This document shows positions 24,171 through 32,719 of a stretch of DNA of 64,000 nt, in pieces. This DNA comes from JBBQZO01 sp038207625. GTDB taxonomy: Bacteria > Pseudomonadota > Gammaproteobacteria > Burkholderiales > Burkholderiaceae_D. The stretch lies in assembly GCA_038207625.1 (NCBI GenBank), contig JBBQZO010000027.1, positions 1 to 64,000 of the forward strand, given 5' to 3'. The notes under the pieces were generated by a model. That model ran no database searches. It had not been told where the DNA came from and worked only from the letters and a program-made list of their open reading frames with translations. How positions within the stretch are numbered: position 1 is the first letter of the stretch; every line of letters begins with the position of its first letter. The translations under genes were made by a program, and so were the position numbers.

Positions 24171-24462
24171 CGGCGCTCCTAACAAGTTTTGATGATTATT
24201 GCAAATTTGTAATTGGGCTGTAATTGATCACGGTCAAATACAGCGATGAAAGCGATCTCTACACTCGCTCCCCATTGGCATGCATGTGGTGTGCAAGCCC
24301 TTTCGCCCGGCAGGCCTGGGTACATGCATGTTTGCTTGCATCAAGCAGATCGCGCGTGCGTGCGTCCTGGACTTGGATCTGCAGCCTTAACGAACAAACA
24401 ATAGATATCGATCCACGCTATCATCGTCGATGCTGGACCGATCAATTTGAAGAAAGTGTCCG
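24171..24462. promoter_or_regulatory. Divergent promoter region phaC / maoC-pta
   Basis: 292 bases; the part next to phaC is AT-rich (GATGATTATTGCAAATTTGT, then GTAATTG repeated). Further in, TGC/GCA-rich palindromic pieces occur, GGCATGCATG near 24278 and TACATGCATGTTTGCTTGCA near 24332. PhaR repressors of PHA loci are known to bind TGC/GCA-rich DNA, so these are candidate operator sites; this is inference only. A short plus frame at 24224-24466 looks non-coding. Confidence 0.45.
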
Positions 24463-25881
24463 ATGAATGAAACCGCCTCCCCCCCACCCGATGAGATGAT
24501 CGAGAACGTCACCTATGCCGAGATGACGATCGGCCAGAGCGCGCGCCAGACACGCACGCTGTGCAAGGACGACATCGCCGCCTTCGCCGCCGTGTCAGGC
24601 GATGACAATCCAGCCCACCTCGATGCCGCGTATGCCGACAAGACCCTGTTCCACGGCGTGATCGCGCATGGCATGTGGGGCGCCGCGCTCATTTCACGCC
24701 TGCTCGGCACCAGCTTGCCGGGCCCCGGCACGATCTATCTGGCGCAGACGCTGCACTTCTTGAAGCCGGTACGCATCGGCGACGAATTGCGCATCACCGC
24801 CACGGTGATCGCCAAGGATGACCTGAGCAAGCGCGTTGAACTCAATTGCGACATCAAGAACCAGACCGGCGCGCTGGTGCTGTCGGGCGTGGCGTCCGTG
24901 ATTGCGCCGAGCGACAAGGTCAGGCGCCTGCGCAACCACATTCCGCAACTGCACCTGTTCGACCCGCAGGCGCGCTTTGGCTCGCTGCTCGAGCGTGCGC
25001 GTGGTCTGGCGCCGCTACGCTGCGCGGTGATCCACCCGTGCGACCCGGAGTCGCTCAAAGGTGCGCTGGCGGCGGCCGCGCATGGCTTGATCATCCCGGT
25101 GCTGATTGCCCCGGCTGCCAAACTGAACGCGGTGGCGCTGGAGGCCGGCGTGACGCTGGACGGCGTCGAGATCGTCGACGTGGCGCACAGTGATGCGGCG
25201 GCCGAGCGCGGCGCGGCGATGGCCGCCGCCGGCGAGGTCGAGCTGATGATGAAAGGCAGTCTGCACACCGACGAGATGATGCGCGCGATCGTGGCCACAC
25301 CGGCGCTGCGCACCAAGCGCCGTCTGTCGCACGTGTTTCGCTTCGACGTGCCGATGTATGACAAGGTGCTGCTCATTTCCGACGCGGCGCTGAACATCGC
25401 GCCGACCTTGATGGAAAAAGCCGACATCGTGCAAAACGCGATCGATCTGGCGCACGTGCTCGGCACGCCCGAGCCGAAGGTGGCGATCCTGTCGGCGGTC
25501 GAGACGGTGACGCCGAAGATCGCTTCGACGATCGACGCGGCGGCGCTGTGCAAGATGGCCGACCGCGGCCAGATCAAAGGCGCTTTGCTCGACGGCCCGC
25601 TGGCCTTCGATAACGCCATTTCGCCCGCCGCCGCGCGCATCAAGGGTATCCGCTCGGCGGTGGCCGGGCAAGCCGACATCCTGATCGTGCCGGACCTGGA
25701 GTCGGGCAATATGCTGGCCAAGCAGCTCGAGTACCTCGCCGGTGCTTCCGCTTGCGGCGTGGTGCTGGGCGCGACGGTGCCGATCGCGCTGACCAGCCGG
25801 GCCGACGACGCCACGTCGCGGGTGGCCTCGGCCGCGCTGGCGCTATTGCTGGCGCACCACTACCGCAGCGAGCGCCCATGA
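24463..25881 (+). CDS. MaoC-like hydratase / phosphate acyltransferase fusion
   Basis: 472-residue two-domain protein. Residues ~15-145 form a hot-dog MaoC/(R)-enoyl-CoA hydratase domain with FAAVSGDDNPAHLDAAYADKT and FHGVIAHGMWGAALIS, where the Asp and His of the D-x-x-x-x-H dyad are visible. Residues ~170-472 form a phosphotransacetylase-type domain (VLIAPAAKLNAVALEAGV, LMMKGSLHTDEMM, ILIVPDLESGNMLAKQLEYL). Such fusions occur in proteobacteria beside acetate kinase and can link (R)-3-hydroxyacyl-CoA to acyl phosphate. The ackA start overlaps the stop (ATGA). Position opposite phaC suggests a role in PHA or acyl-CoA turnover; the exact substrate is not known. Confidence 0.9.
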   Translation: MNETASPPPDEMIENVTYAEMTIGQSARQTRTLCKDDIAAFAAVSGDDNPAHLDAAYADKTLFHGVIAHGMWGAALISRLLGTSLPGPGTIYLAQTLHFLKPVRIGDELRITATVIAKDDLSKRVELNCDIKNQTGALVLSGVASVIAPSDKVRRLRNHIPQLHLFDPQARFGSLLERARGLAPLRCAVIHPCDPESLKGALAAAAHGLIIPVLIAPAAKLNAVALEAGVTLDGVEIVDVAHSDAAAERGAAMAAAGEVELMMKGSLHTDEMMRAIVATPALRTKRRLSHVFRFDVPMYDKVLLISDAALNIAPTLMEKADIVQNAIDLAHVLGTPEPKVAILSAVETVTPKIASTIDAAALCKMADRGQIKGALLDGPLAFDNAISPAAARIKGIRSAVAGQADILIVPDLESGNMLAKQLEYLAGASACGVVLGATVPIALTSRADDATSRVASAALALLLAHHYRSERP

Positions 25882-27071
25882 GCGCGCAAGACGCCATCCT
25901 GGCAGTCAACTCCGGCTCGTCCTCGCTCAAATTTGCACTGTATCCGCGCCAGCACGGACAGGTCGATGTGGCCCGTCTGAGCGGCAGCGTCGAAGGGCTA
26001 GAACCGGGCGGCAGCGCGCGCATGTCGGTGTGCATCGACGGGGTGGAGCGTTGTTCGGAGCTGCCCGCGAGCGACGGCGAACGCTTCGAACAGGCGCTCG
26101 ATGCGCTGCGTCTGGTGCTCGACGCGCATGCCGACGATCTGCGCGTGGTCGCCGTGGCGCACCGCATCGTGCACGGCGGCGAGCGCTACGCGACCTCGGT
26201 GCTGCTGGACGCCGAAGTACTCAGTTATCTGGAAACACTGGCGCCACTGGCGCCCTTGCACCAGCCGCACAATCTGGACGGGGTGCGCGCGTTTCAGCGC
26301 CGCCGCCCTGACCTGCCCCAAGTTGGCTGCTTCGACACTGCCTTCCACACCACGCTGGGCGTGCTCGAGCAGATGTTCGCCTTGCCGCAGGCCCTGCGCG
26401 CGGTGGGCATCCGCCGTTATGGTTTTCATGGCCTGTCCTACCGCTATGTGGCCGGGGTGCTGGCCAGGCTGAGCACGCGCTCCCAGGACAAGGTGCTGAT
26501 CGCCCATCTGGGCAATGGCGCCAGCGTGTGCGCCATGCAGGACGGCGTCAGCGTGGCCACCAGCATGGGCTTTTCCGCGCTGGACGGGCTGATGATGGGT
26601 ACGCGCAGCGGCGCGCTCGACCCTGGCGTACTGCTGCACCTGCTGCGCCAGGGCTGGGACCGCGCGCGCATCGAAAACATGCTCTACAGCGAGTCCGGCC
26701 TGCGCGGTGTGTCTGGCCTGTCGGCCGACATGCGCACCTTGCGCGCCAGCGCGGCGCCCGAGGCGGCGCTGGCCATTGCCTTGTTCGAATACCGCCTGCT
26801 CAAGGAATGTGGCGCGTTGAGCGCCGCTCTGGGCGGACTCGATGTGCTGGCTTTCACCGGCGGCATCGGCGAGCATGACGCGGCGCTGCGCCTGTCGGTG
26901 TGCGCGCGGCTGCACTATCTGGGCGTGCGCATCGACCCGCAGCGCAATCGGGCCGCCACCGGCACGCAGGCGATGGCGATCCACGCCGACGACAGCGCCG
27001 TCGAACTGTGGGTGGTGCCCACCGACGAAGGGCGCATCGCAGCCGACGACGCGGCGCACCTTTGCCCGTAA
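25878..27071 (+). CDS. ackA: Acetate kinase (acetate/propionate/butyrate kinase family)
   Basis: 397-residue kinase of the ASKHA fold converting acetyl phosphate + ADP to acetate + ATP. The signatures are ILAVNSGSSSLKFALY at the N-terminus, CFDTAFHTTL with the catalytic-site aspartate and histidine, GFHGLSYRYV, GNGASVCAM, LMMGTRSGALDPG and the C-terminal FTGGIGEHD. The start codon overlaps the stop of the MaoC-Pta gene (ATGA at 25878), so the two are translationally coupled and form the pta-ack pathway of this locus. Its stop lies 16 bases from the converging hybrid kinase. Confidence 0.95.
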   Translation: MSAQDAILAVNSGSSSLKFALYPRQHGQVDVARLSGSVEGLEPGGSARMSVCIDGVERCSELPASDGERFEQALDALRLVLDAHADDLRVVAVAHRIVHGGERYATSVLLDAEVLSYLETLAPLAPLHQPHNLDGVRAFQRRRPDLPQVGCFDTAFHTTLGVLEQMFALPQALRAVGIRRYGFHGLSYRYVAGVLARLSTRSQDKVLIAHLGNGASVCAMQDGVSVATSMGFSALDGLMMGTRSGALDPGVLLHLLRQGWDRARIENMLYSESGLRGVSGLSADMRTLRASAAPEAALAIALFEYRLLKECGALSAALGGLDVLAFTGGIGEHDAALRLSVCARLHYLGVRIDPQRNRAATGTQAMAIHADDSAVELWVVPTDEGRIAADDAAHLCP

Positions 27072-27087
27072 GAGCACCGGTGCCGGT

Positions 27088-29631
27088 TTAGGCCGTCGTC
27101 AGGCTGTTTTTGAGCACCTTGGCCAGTGCGTCGCGCAGTTCGCGCAACTTGGGCGGCTTGCTCAGCACGCAGTCCACGTGCATCGGATTGTCGCCGTCGC
27201 TCATCAGGCGCTGGCCCCAGCCGGTCAGCAGCACCACCGGGGTCGCCATCGACATTTGCTTGATCGCGCTGGCCACCTTGCGTCCGTCGATATACGGCAT
27301 GCCCAGGTCGGTGATCACGACCGAGAACGGGTTGGCCTGCTCGAGTGCGGTGCGGAACGTGTCGATGCCGGTCTGACCGCCGTCGGCGGCGACGACTGTG
27401 TGACCGTCGATCTCGAGGATGTCACGCAGCGAGCGCAACACCGTCGGATCGTCATCGACCACCAGGATGCGCAACTGCCGCTGCACTGCGGTGGCCGCCA
27501 ACGGCTGGGTCACGGTGGGCTCGTTGGCATGGACCAGGAAACTCAGCCTGACCGTGGTGCCCAGCTGCGGGCGGGTCTCGATATCGATGTAGGCGCTGTG
27601 GCGTTCGACCATCCCGTACACCATGGCCAGTCCGAGCCCGGTGCCGCGTTCGCCTTTGGTGGTGAAGAACGGTTCCAGGCAGCGCTGGCGGGTGTCTTCG
27701 GCCATGCCAATGCCGGTATCGCACACCTCGATCTGCACCTGGCGCAGCGTCGAACCGTCTTCGGCATCGGGCTGTGCCGCCGTAACTCGCGTGCGTAGTG
27801 TCAGCGTGCCGCCGTCCGGCATGGCGTCGACGGCATTGAAGATCAAATTGGTGAGCGCCTCGCGCAGCTCGCTGTCGACGCCCATGATGGTGGGCAGCTC
27901 GCTGGCGAATTCGGTGACCATCGTGATCACGACGCCCCGTTGCAGCGGCATGTCGCTCCAGCGCGCGCGTGTCAGGTCGAGCACCTGCTGCACCACGACG
28001 TTGGCGTCCACCGACATCAGCGTCAGCTGTGGTTCGCGCTGTCGGTAGAATTCGCGCATACGCGCCACCGTCGCGGCCACATCGTCGATGGCGCGCTTGA
28101 TCACTTCGAGGCACGAGCGGGTGCGGGTGCCCAGATTCGGTTCGCTCTCCAACAGCGACTCGGTGTACAGCGCCACCGGTGAAATGGCGTTGTTGATATC
28201 GTGGGCGATGCCGCTGGCCATCTGGCCGAGCGCGCGCAGGCGCTCCTGCTGCATCACCGATTGCTGGGTCTGGCGGATGTCGTCGTAGGCGCGCTGCAAG
28301 GCGCCGTATAACTGGGCCTGGTTGGCCGCCAGGCCCACGTGTTCGCTCAGCTGGCGCAGAAATTCGCATTCGCCGCTGCTAAAGCTGTGCGCCTGGTGGC
28401 GTCCCACAATAAGGATGCCAAACACGGTGCTCTCGGCCAGCAGCGGCGCCAGCACCAGCGAGCGCAGGCCGCCGCGCGCAAGGCGCTGCGGGAACGGAAA
28501 CGGCACCTCGACGATGTCGGCCTCGTAGACCAGTTGGCCGCGCACGCAACGCGACAGGCCGTTTTCGTCGATCGCCACCTGGCTGTGCTCGGCCATCGCC
28601 AGCTCCATCGCCAGCGTCTCGCTGCGCAGGCCGACGCTGGTGACGACCAGCAGGTTCAGACCCTGATCGTACAGGCAGATGCAGGCGAAATCGACCGGCA
28701 GCTGGTCCTCGACGCTGCGAATGACGACCTGGAAGATGCTGCGCAAGTCCTGCCGCTCGCCCACCGAGCGGGTGATCTGGTGCAGCAGATTCAAACGCCC
28801 CAGCTGGGAGTGGGCGCGCTGCTCGGCCTGCTGGCGCACGATCACCTCGGCCTGCAGCGTTTCGTTGATCATCACCAGTTCGTTGCGCGACACCGTGGTG
28901 CGGCGCAGCTTGTCGGTCATGCCGTCGAAGGCGCGCGCCAGGTCGCCGATCTCGTCCTGGGTGCGCACGCCCAGCGTGAAGTCGAGATTGCCCGCGCCGA
29001 CGATGGTGGTGCCTTCACGCAGCTGGGCGAGCGGACGGATCACGCTGCGCAACGTGATCCACATGGTCAGCGCGATCACGCACACGACGGTGCCGCCGAA
29101 GCCGATCACCGCCCCGTTGGCGCGTTGCTGGGCGTCGATGACGCCGGTGCGGCTGCGCTCGGACAGACTGAGCGCGTCCGAAATCATCGCCTGCGACTTG
29201 TTGGCGATCTGCCCCGACAGGCGCGATTCAAGCTCCTCGAGCACGGCGGTCTTCTGGCGGTCATGCTGCACTTCGGCGTAATTGGCGACGAGCTGCCCGA
29301 ACAGATTGTCGACGCTGGTGTGGGTCTGGCGCAGCGCCTGCAGCACCGCCTCGTCCTTGGTGCCGCTAAAGGCGGTCGTGGTGGTGATCAGCTTGTCGAG
29401 CGAGGCGCTGCGCAACTGCCATTGCGCGCGCGTACGCTCCTCGTGGCGCAGCGCGTATTCCATGGTCAGGTAGCGCAGCGCCGTCACCGCTTGCAGTACC
29501 TCGCCGGCATCCTCGTTTTTGCTCAGCTCGCGGCGCATCTGCAAGGTCGTCGACAGCAGCACCGTCATGATGACGGCCACCATGACAATCGAAAATGCGC
29601 CGGCCAGTTTGAGTCGTGTCGATATTTTCAC
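27088..29631 (-). CDS. Membrane hybrid sensor histidine kinase (sensor-HAMP-GAF-HisKA-HATPase-REC)
   Basis: 847-residue hybrid kinase. TM1 (LKLAGAFSIVMVAVIMTVLL), a ~150-residue periplasmic helical sensor, TM2 (GFGGTVVCVIALTMWITL), HAMP, a GAF domain (residues ~310-450), the phosphoacceptor helix with MASGIAHDINNAISP, an HATPase domain with N-box DSELREALTNLIFNAVDAM, and a C-terminal receiver with DDDP near the start and phosphoacceptor VITDLGMP. I place the start at GTG 29631, which clears the upstream gene; a TTG at 29691 would overlap it by 50 bases. It is the last gene of the binding-protein/kinase operon 27088-32350. No output DNA-binding domain is present. Confidence 0.88.
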   Translation of the reverse strand: MKISTRLKLAGAFSIVMVAVIMTVLLSTTLQMRRELSKNEDAGEVLQAVTALRYLTMEYALRHEERTRAQWQLRSASLDKLITTTTAFSGTKDEAVLQALRQTHTSVDNLFGQLVANYAEVQHDRQKTAVLEELESRLSGQIANKSQAMISDALSLSERSRTGVIDAQQRANGAVIGFGGTVVCVIALTMWITLRSVIRPLAQLREGTTIVGAGNLDFTLGVRTQDEIGDLARAFDGMTDKLRRTTVSRNELVMINETLQAEVIVRQQAEQRAHSQLGRLNLLHQITRSVGERQDLRSIFQVVIRSVEDQLPVDFACICLYDQGLNLLVVTSVGLRSETLAMELAMAEHSQVAIDENGLSRCVRGQLVYEADIVEVPFPFPQRLARGGLRSLVLAPLLAESTVFGILIVGRHQAHSFSSGECEFLRQLSEHVGLAANQAQLYGALQRAYDDIRQTQQSVMQQERLRALGQMASGIAHDINNAISPVALYTESLLESEPNLGTRTRSCLEVIKRAIDDVAATVARMREFYRQREPQLTLMSVDANVVVQQVLDLTRARWSDMPLQRGVVITMVTEFASELPTIMGVDSELREALTNLIFNAVDAMPDGGTLTLRTRVTAAQPDAEDGSTLRQVQIEVCDTGIGMAEDTRQRCLEPFFTTKGERGTGLGLAMVYGMVERHSAYIDIETRPQLGTTVRLSFLVHANEPTVTQPLAATAVQRQLRILVVDDDPTVLRSLRDILEIDGHTVVAADGGQTGIDTFRTALEQANPFSVVITDLGMPYIDGRKVASAIKQMSMATPVVLLTGWGQRLMSDGDNPMHVDCVLSKPPKLRELRDALAKVLKNSLTTA

Positions 29632-29641
29632 GTAGGCGTTC

Positions 29642-30694
29642 TCAGTGGATGATCGTGACTGCCGCCGGCGCGACGCTTTGCAAGCCGTCAAGGTAGATGT
29701 AGTCGAGGTAGTTGGGGATCACGGCGCGCGTGCTCAGTTTGTTCTTGATGGCCCAGCGCGCCTCGTCTTCCAAGGCCAGCACCAGGCCCTGTTCGAGCAC
29801 GACGCTAAACCGGTAAGATGGCCACGCTCCCTTGAGCGCCAGCGGATCGCCCTTGACGCTGGCCGCGAACATGGTGCGCGCCGCATCGGGCGAGTCGGCG
29901 CAAAAATGCGCGCCGCGTATCAGCGCGCGCAACACTTTTTTGACCGTCTCGGGCTGGGCCAACACGTACCGGCGCATGCCGGCGATGTTGTACAAGCTTT
30001 CGTAGATATCCTGCGCGTAAAAGCTGGCGCCGTTGCTGCCCAGCAGCGTCCCCAGCGCGCCCAGCGTCGGCTCCCAAGTCGCCACCGCATCGACGTCGCC
30101 GTGTGCGAGTGCATTGAACAACTGCTCGGGCGGGAAGTTAAGCATGCTCACCTCGGTCGACGCCAGCTTCTGCCGGTTCAGCAGCGCGTCGAGCGCAAAG
30201 TGGCCCGAGGTATTGAGCGTCACGCCAATGCGCTTGCCCTTCAGGCTGGCCGGCGTGAGCACGCCGCGGTCACGCCGGCCGACCACGCCATGGTCGCGTT
30301 CGGTTTTGAAGATGGTGGCGATCACCGTCACGGGATCGTCGCTCAGGCCGGCGAACATGACGGGAATGTCGGCCACCGTGCCCAGGTCCGCCTGTCCCTT
30401 GAGCACCGCTTCCATCGCCGCTTTGCCGCTCGAGTGCGGTTGCACCACCGCCTGGATGCCTTCGGCAGAAAAATAGCCGTTCTCGCGCGCGGCCAGCACC
30501 GGGCAGGTTCCCACGTACGGCGTGTTGGTGGCGATCGTGACGCGTTCGAGCGGCCCGGCCGGCAGGCTGGCCGGCGTGCGCTGGATCCACCCGTAAGCAA
30601 CCGCCAGCGCGCCGATTGCGCCCAGCAGAACCAGGCCTGCAAGCAGCGCTGGCCTGGTTCTGCCGATCCACCGACGCAGTGCCATTTGGCTCAT
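29642..30694 (-). CDS. NMT1/SsuA-type periplasmic binding protein with membrane anchor
   Basis: 350-residue periplasmic-binding-protein-like polypeptide with an N-terminal uncleaved-looking hydrophobic segment (LLAGLVLLGAIGALAVAYGW) and the NMT1/ThiY/SsuA fold: VTIATNTPYVGTCPVLAARE, LKGQADLGTVADIPVMFAGL, LKGKRIGVTLNTSGHFALDAL, DVDAVATWEP. Relatives bind nitrate, sulfonates, bicarbonate or thiamine precursors as part of ABC importers, but there is no ABC permease or ATPase nearby. It lies between two hybrid kinases (22 bases from one, 10 bases from the other), so it is likely a sensor lobe for them. The ATG at 30694 has GAAAGG at a normal distance; 30703 is the alternative. Confidence 0.85.
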   Translation of the reverse strand: MSQMALRRWIGRTRPALLAGLVLLGAIGALAVAYGWIQRTPASLPAGPLERVTIATNTPYVGTCPVLAARENGYFSAEGIQAVVQPHSSGKAAMEAVLKGQADLGTVADIPVMFAGLSDDPVTVIATIFKTERDHGVVGRRDRGVLTPASLKGKRIGVTLNTSGHFALDALLNRQKLASTEVSMLNFPPEQLFNALAHGDVDAVATWEPTLGALGTLLGSNGASFYAQDIYESLYNIAGMRRYVLAQPETVKKVLRALIRGAHFCADSPDAARTMFAASVKGDPLALKGAWPSYRFSVVLEQGLVLALEDEARWAIKNKLSTRAVIPNYLDYIYLDGLQSVAPAAVTIIH

Positions 30695-30715
30695 CGCCGC
30701 CATCCTTTCAGGTGC

Positions 30716-32350
30716 TCATTCATCATGGCGTGCAGTGCTGCTGGCCAGTGCACTGTCGATCGCTTCGGTAAACGTCGCCAAATCGATTGGTTTGGTGAGA
30801 TAGCGGAAAAAGCCGGCCCGTTTGCCGCGGCTGGTCTCGCCCAGCATCGCGCTGGCCGTGATCGCGATGATCGGTATGTGCGCCGTGCTGGGGTCGTCGT
30901 GCAAAATACGGCGCGTTTCGATGCCGTCGATGCCCGGCAGGTTCATATCCATCAGGATTACGTCGGGCAGATGACGGCGCGCCAGCTCGATGCCCAGGTG
31001 GCCATCGGCCGCTGGCAGCAGATCGAGGTCACTGCGCATGCGCAGCAGTTCCGTGACCAGAATCAGGTTGGTCGGATTATCCTCTACATACAGCAGCGTC
31101 TTGCGCTCGTTGGGGCGTTGCGCCGGCGCGCCGCGCCGCGCGCCCGTACGGCCTGCATTGCGCGGCGTTTCAACCGGCGTGCAGGTAGCCAGTTCGATCC
31201 AGAAGGTGCTGCCGACCCCGACCAGGCTGGCCACACCGATGGCGCCCTGCATCGCCTCGACCAGACGTTTGGTCAGCACCAGGCCGATACCGGTGCCCTC
31301 CTCTTTCGACGCTTCCTGGCCTAGCCGATTAAACGGCTGGAAGATCGCCTCGAGCTGCGCCTGATCGAGGCCGGCGCCAATATCCTGCACGGCAATGCGC
31401 ACCCGCCCGCCCGGCTGCGGCAGGCAATTGACGGTCACCATGCCTTGCGCACGGTTGTATTTGATGGCATTGGAGAGCAGGTTGATCAGGATCTGTTTGA
31501 GGCGGGTGCGGTCGGCCAGCACGTGCGCGTCGCCCGGCGCCGGGAAGCGCAAGCCGATTCCGCGCACGCTGGCTAAGGGATCGATCATGGTGCGGCATTC
31601 CCGCAACACGTCGCTCAGTGCGACCGCCTCAACGGACAAGGAGATCGTGCCCGACTCAACCTTGGCCAGGTCAAGCACTTCATTGATCAGCGCCAGCAGG
31701 TGTTTGCCCGACTTGACGATATGGTCGGCGAAGGCGCGTTTCTCCTCCAGCGTCGAGGGGAATTTCTCCGAGCTGAGGATCTGGGCGAAGCCGAGGATCG
31801 CGTTGAGCGGCGTACGCAGCTCGTGGCTCATATTGGACAGAAAGTTGGACTTTTCCTGATTGGCCCGGTCCGCCTGCTTGCGTGCCAGTTCCAGGTCCAC
31901 GTTGAGCGCGGCCAGTTCGATGGCGTGCTCGCGCAGGCGCCGCTCCAGCTTGACGTTTTCCATGCGCAGCATGCGCGTCTCGAGCGCGCGCGCGAGGATG
32001 GGCAACACGGCCGACACCTTCAGCGGCTTGGTGACATAGTCGAGCGCGCCCACCTTCATGGCCCGTACGGCCGAGGCGATGCTGCCTTCGCCAGTCATGA
32101 CGATGCAGGCGATGTCGGGATCGATTGCGCGCGCGGCCTGCACCAGCGCGATGCCGTCGATGCCCGGCATCATCAAGTCCGTCAGCAGCAGGTCGAACTT
32201 GGCCTCGCCCATCGCCGCCAGCGCTGCGTCGCCCGACACGAAGCCGACCGTGTCGTAGTCGCGCTCGCGCAAGGTGTCGCACAACGCGCGCATGTGCGCA
32301 GCTTCGTCGTCGACGATCAGAATGCGGGGAACGTAATCGGGCGCTGCCAT
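30716..32350 (-). CDS. Soluble hybrid kinase REC-HisKA-HATPase-REC
   Basis: 544-residue cytoplasmic protein: N-terminal receiver (ILIVDDEAAH, phosphoacceptor LLLTDLMMPGIDG, conserved Lys in YVTKPL), a coiled-coil linker (residues ~120-175), HisKA with NFLSNMSHELRTPLNAI, HATPase domain (NAIKYNRAQG, EGTGIGLVL), and a second receiver with VILMDMNLPGIDG. No transmembrane segment. ATG 32350 follows AAGGAG; the open frame starts 20 codons earlier. First gene of the three-gene signalling operon. Such proteins often receive phosphate from another kinase through REC1; the neighbouring membrane hybrid kinase is the obvious partner. Confidence 0.9.
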   Translation of the reverse strand: MAAPDYVPRILIVDDEAAHMRALCDTLRERDYDTVGFVSGDAALAAMGEAKFDLLLTDLMMPGIDGIALVQAARAIDPDIACIVMTGEGSIASAVRAMKVGALDYVTKPLKVSAVLPILARALETRMLRMENVKLERRLREHAIELAALNVDLELARKQADRANQEKSNFLSNMSHELRTPLNAILGFAQILSSEKFPSTLEEKRAFADHIVKSGKHLLALINEVLDLAKVESGTISLSVEAVALSDVLRECRTMIDPLASVRGIGLRFPAPGDAHVLADRTRLKQILINLLSNAIKYNRAQGMVTVNCLPQPGGRVRIAVQDIGAGLDQAQLEAIFQPFNRLGQEASKEEGTGIGLVLTKRLVEAMQGAIGVASLVGVGSTFWIELATCTPVETPRNAGRTGARRGAPAQRPNERKTLLYVEDNPTNLILVTELLRMRSDLDLLPAADGHLGIELARRHLPDVILMDMNLPGIDGIETRRILHDDPSTAHIPIIAITASAMLGETSRGKRAGFFRYLTKPIDLATFTEAIDSALASSTARHDE

Positions 32351-32719
32351 GCGGTCTCCTTGCTGTGCCTCAATCGAAGAGGGAAGCGTGACGCGAAGCG
32401 GATACAACATATCCTATAGCAGAATGTGCTGATAAAACAAGGTTTTAAAGCTTGCAAGTGTTGAAGATCTGAAAAAAACGCGCGCACAGTGCCGACGCGC
32501 GATGCGGCGTTCCATGCGCCTGCGTCACAAGCCTTGCCCGTCAGCATCGCCCAGATCTAACTGGCACCGGCCGCGCGGGTTTTCTGTCGCCGCGGGCTGC
32601 ATTCCATCAGTTGAAATGAGCATTCTGTCATTCTTTTGAGCGCGTGCCGCCGTTTTCAATTAGAGTAACCGCGTGCCGTTTTCGGGCCCGACTACCCACC
32701 CCAACGAGGAGACCAAACC
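32351..32719. other. Intergenic region between divergent hybrid kinase and DUF885 genes
   Basis: 369 bases holding both promoters. A TATAGG/ATATCC AT-rich patch at about 32405-32425 is the likeliest promoter core for the minus-strand operon. GAGGAG at 32706-32711 is the ribosome site of the DUF885 gene. I see no clear operator repeats or terminator. Confidence 0.45.

Noticed and set aside
24224..24466. 80-codon frame upstream of the MaoC-Pta gene
   Set aside because: No ribosome site or recognisable pattern, and it runs into the next gene's start; more likely promoter DNA.
29645..31324. Plus-strand open frame of about 560 codons
   Set aside because: Antisense to the binding-protein and hybrid-kinase genes; no domain visible, shadow composition.
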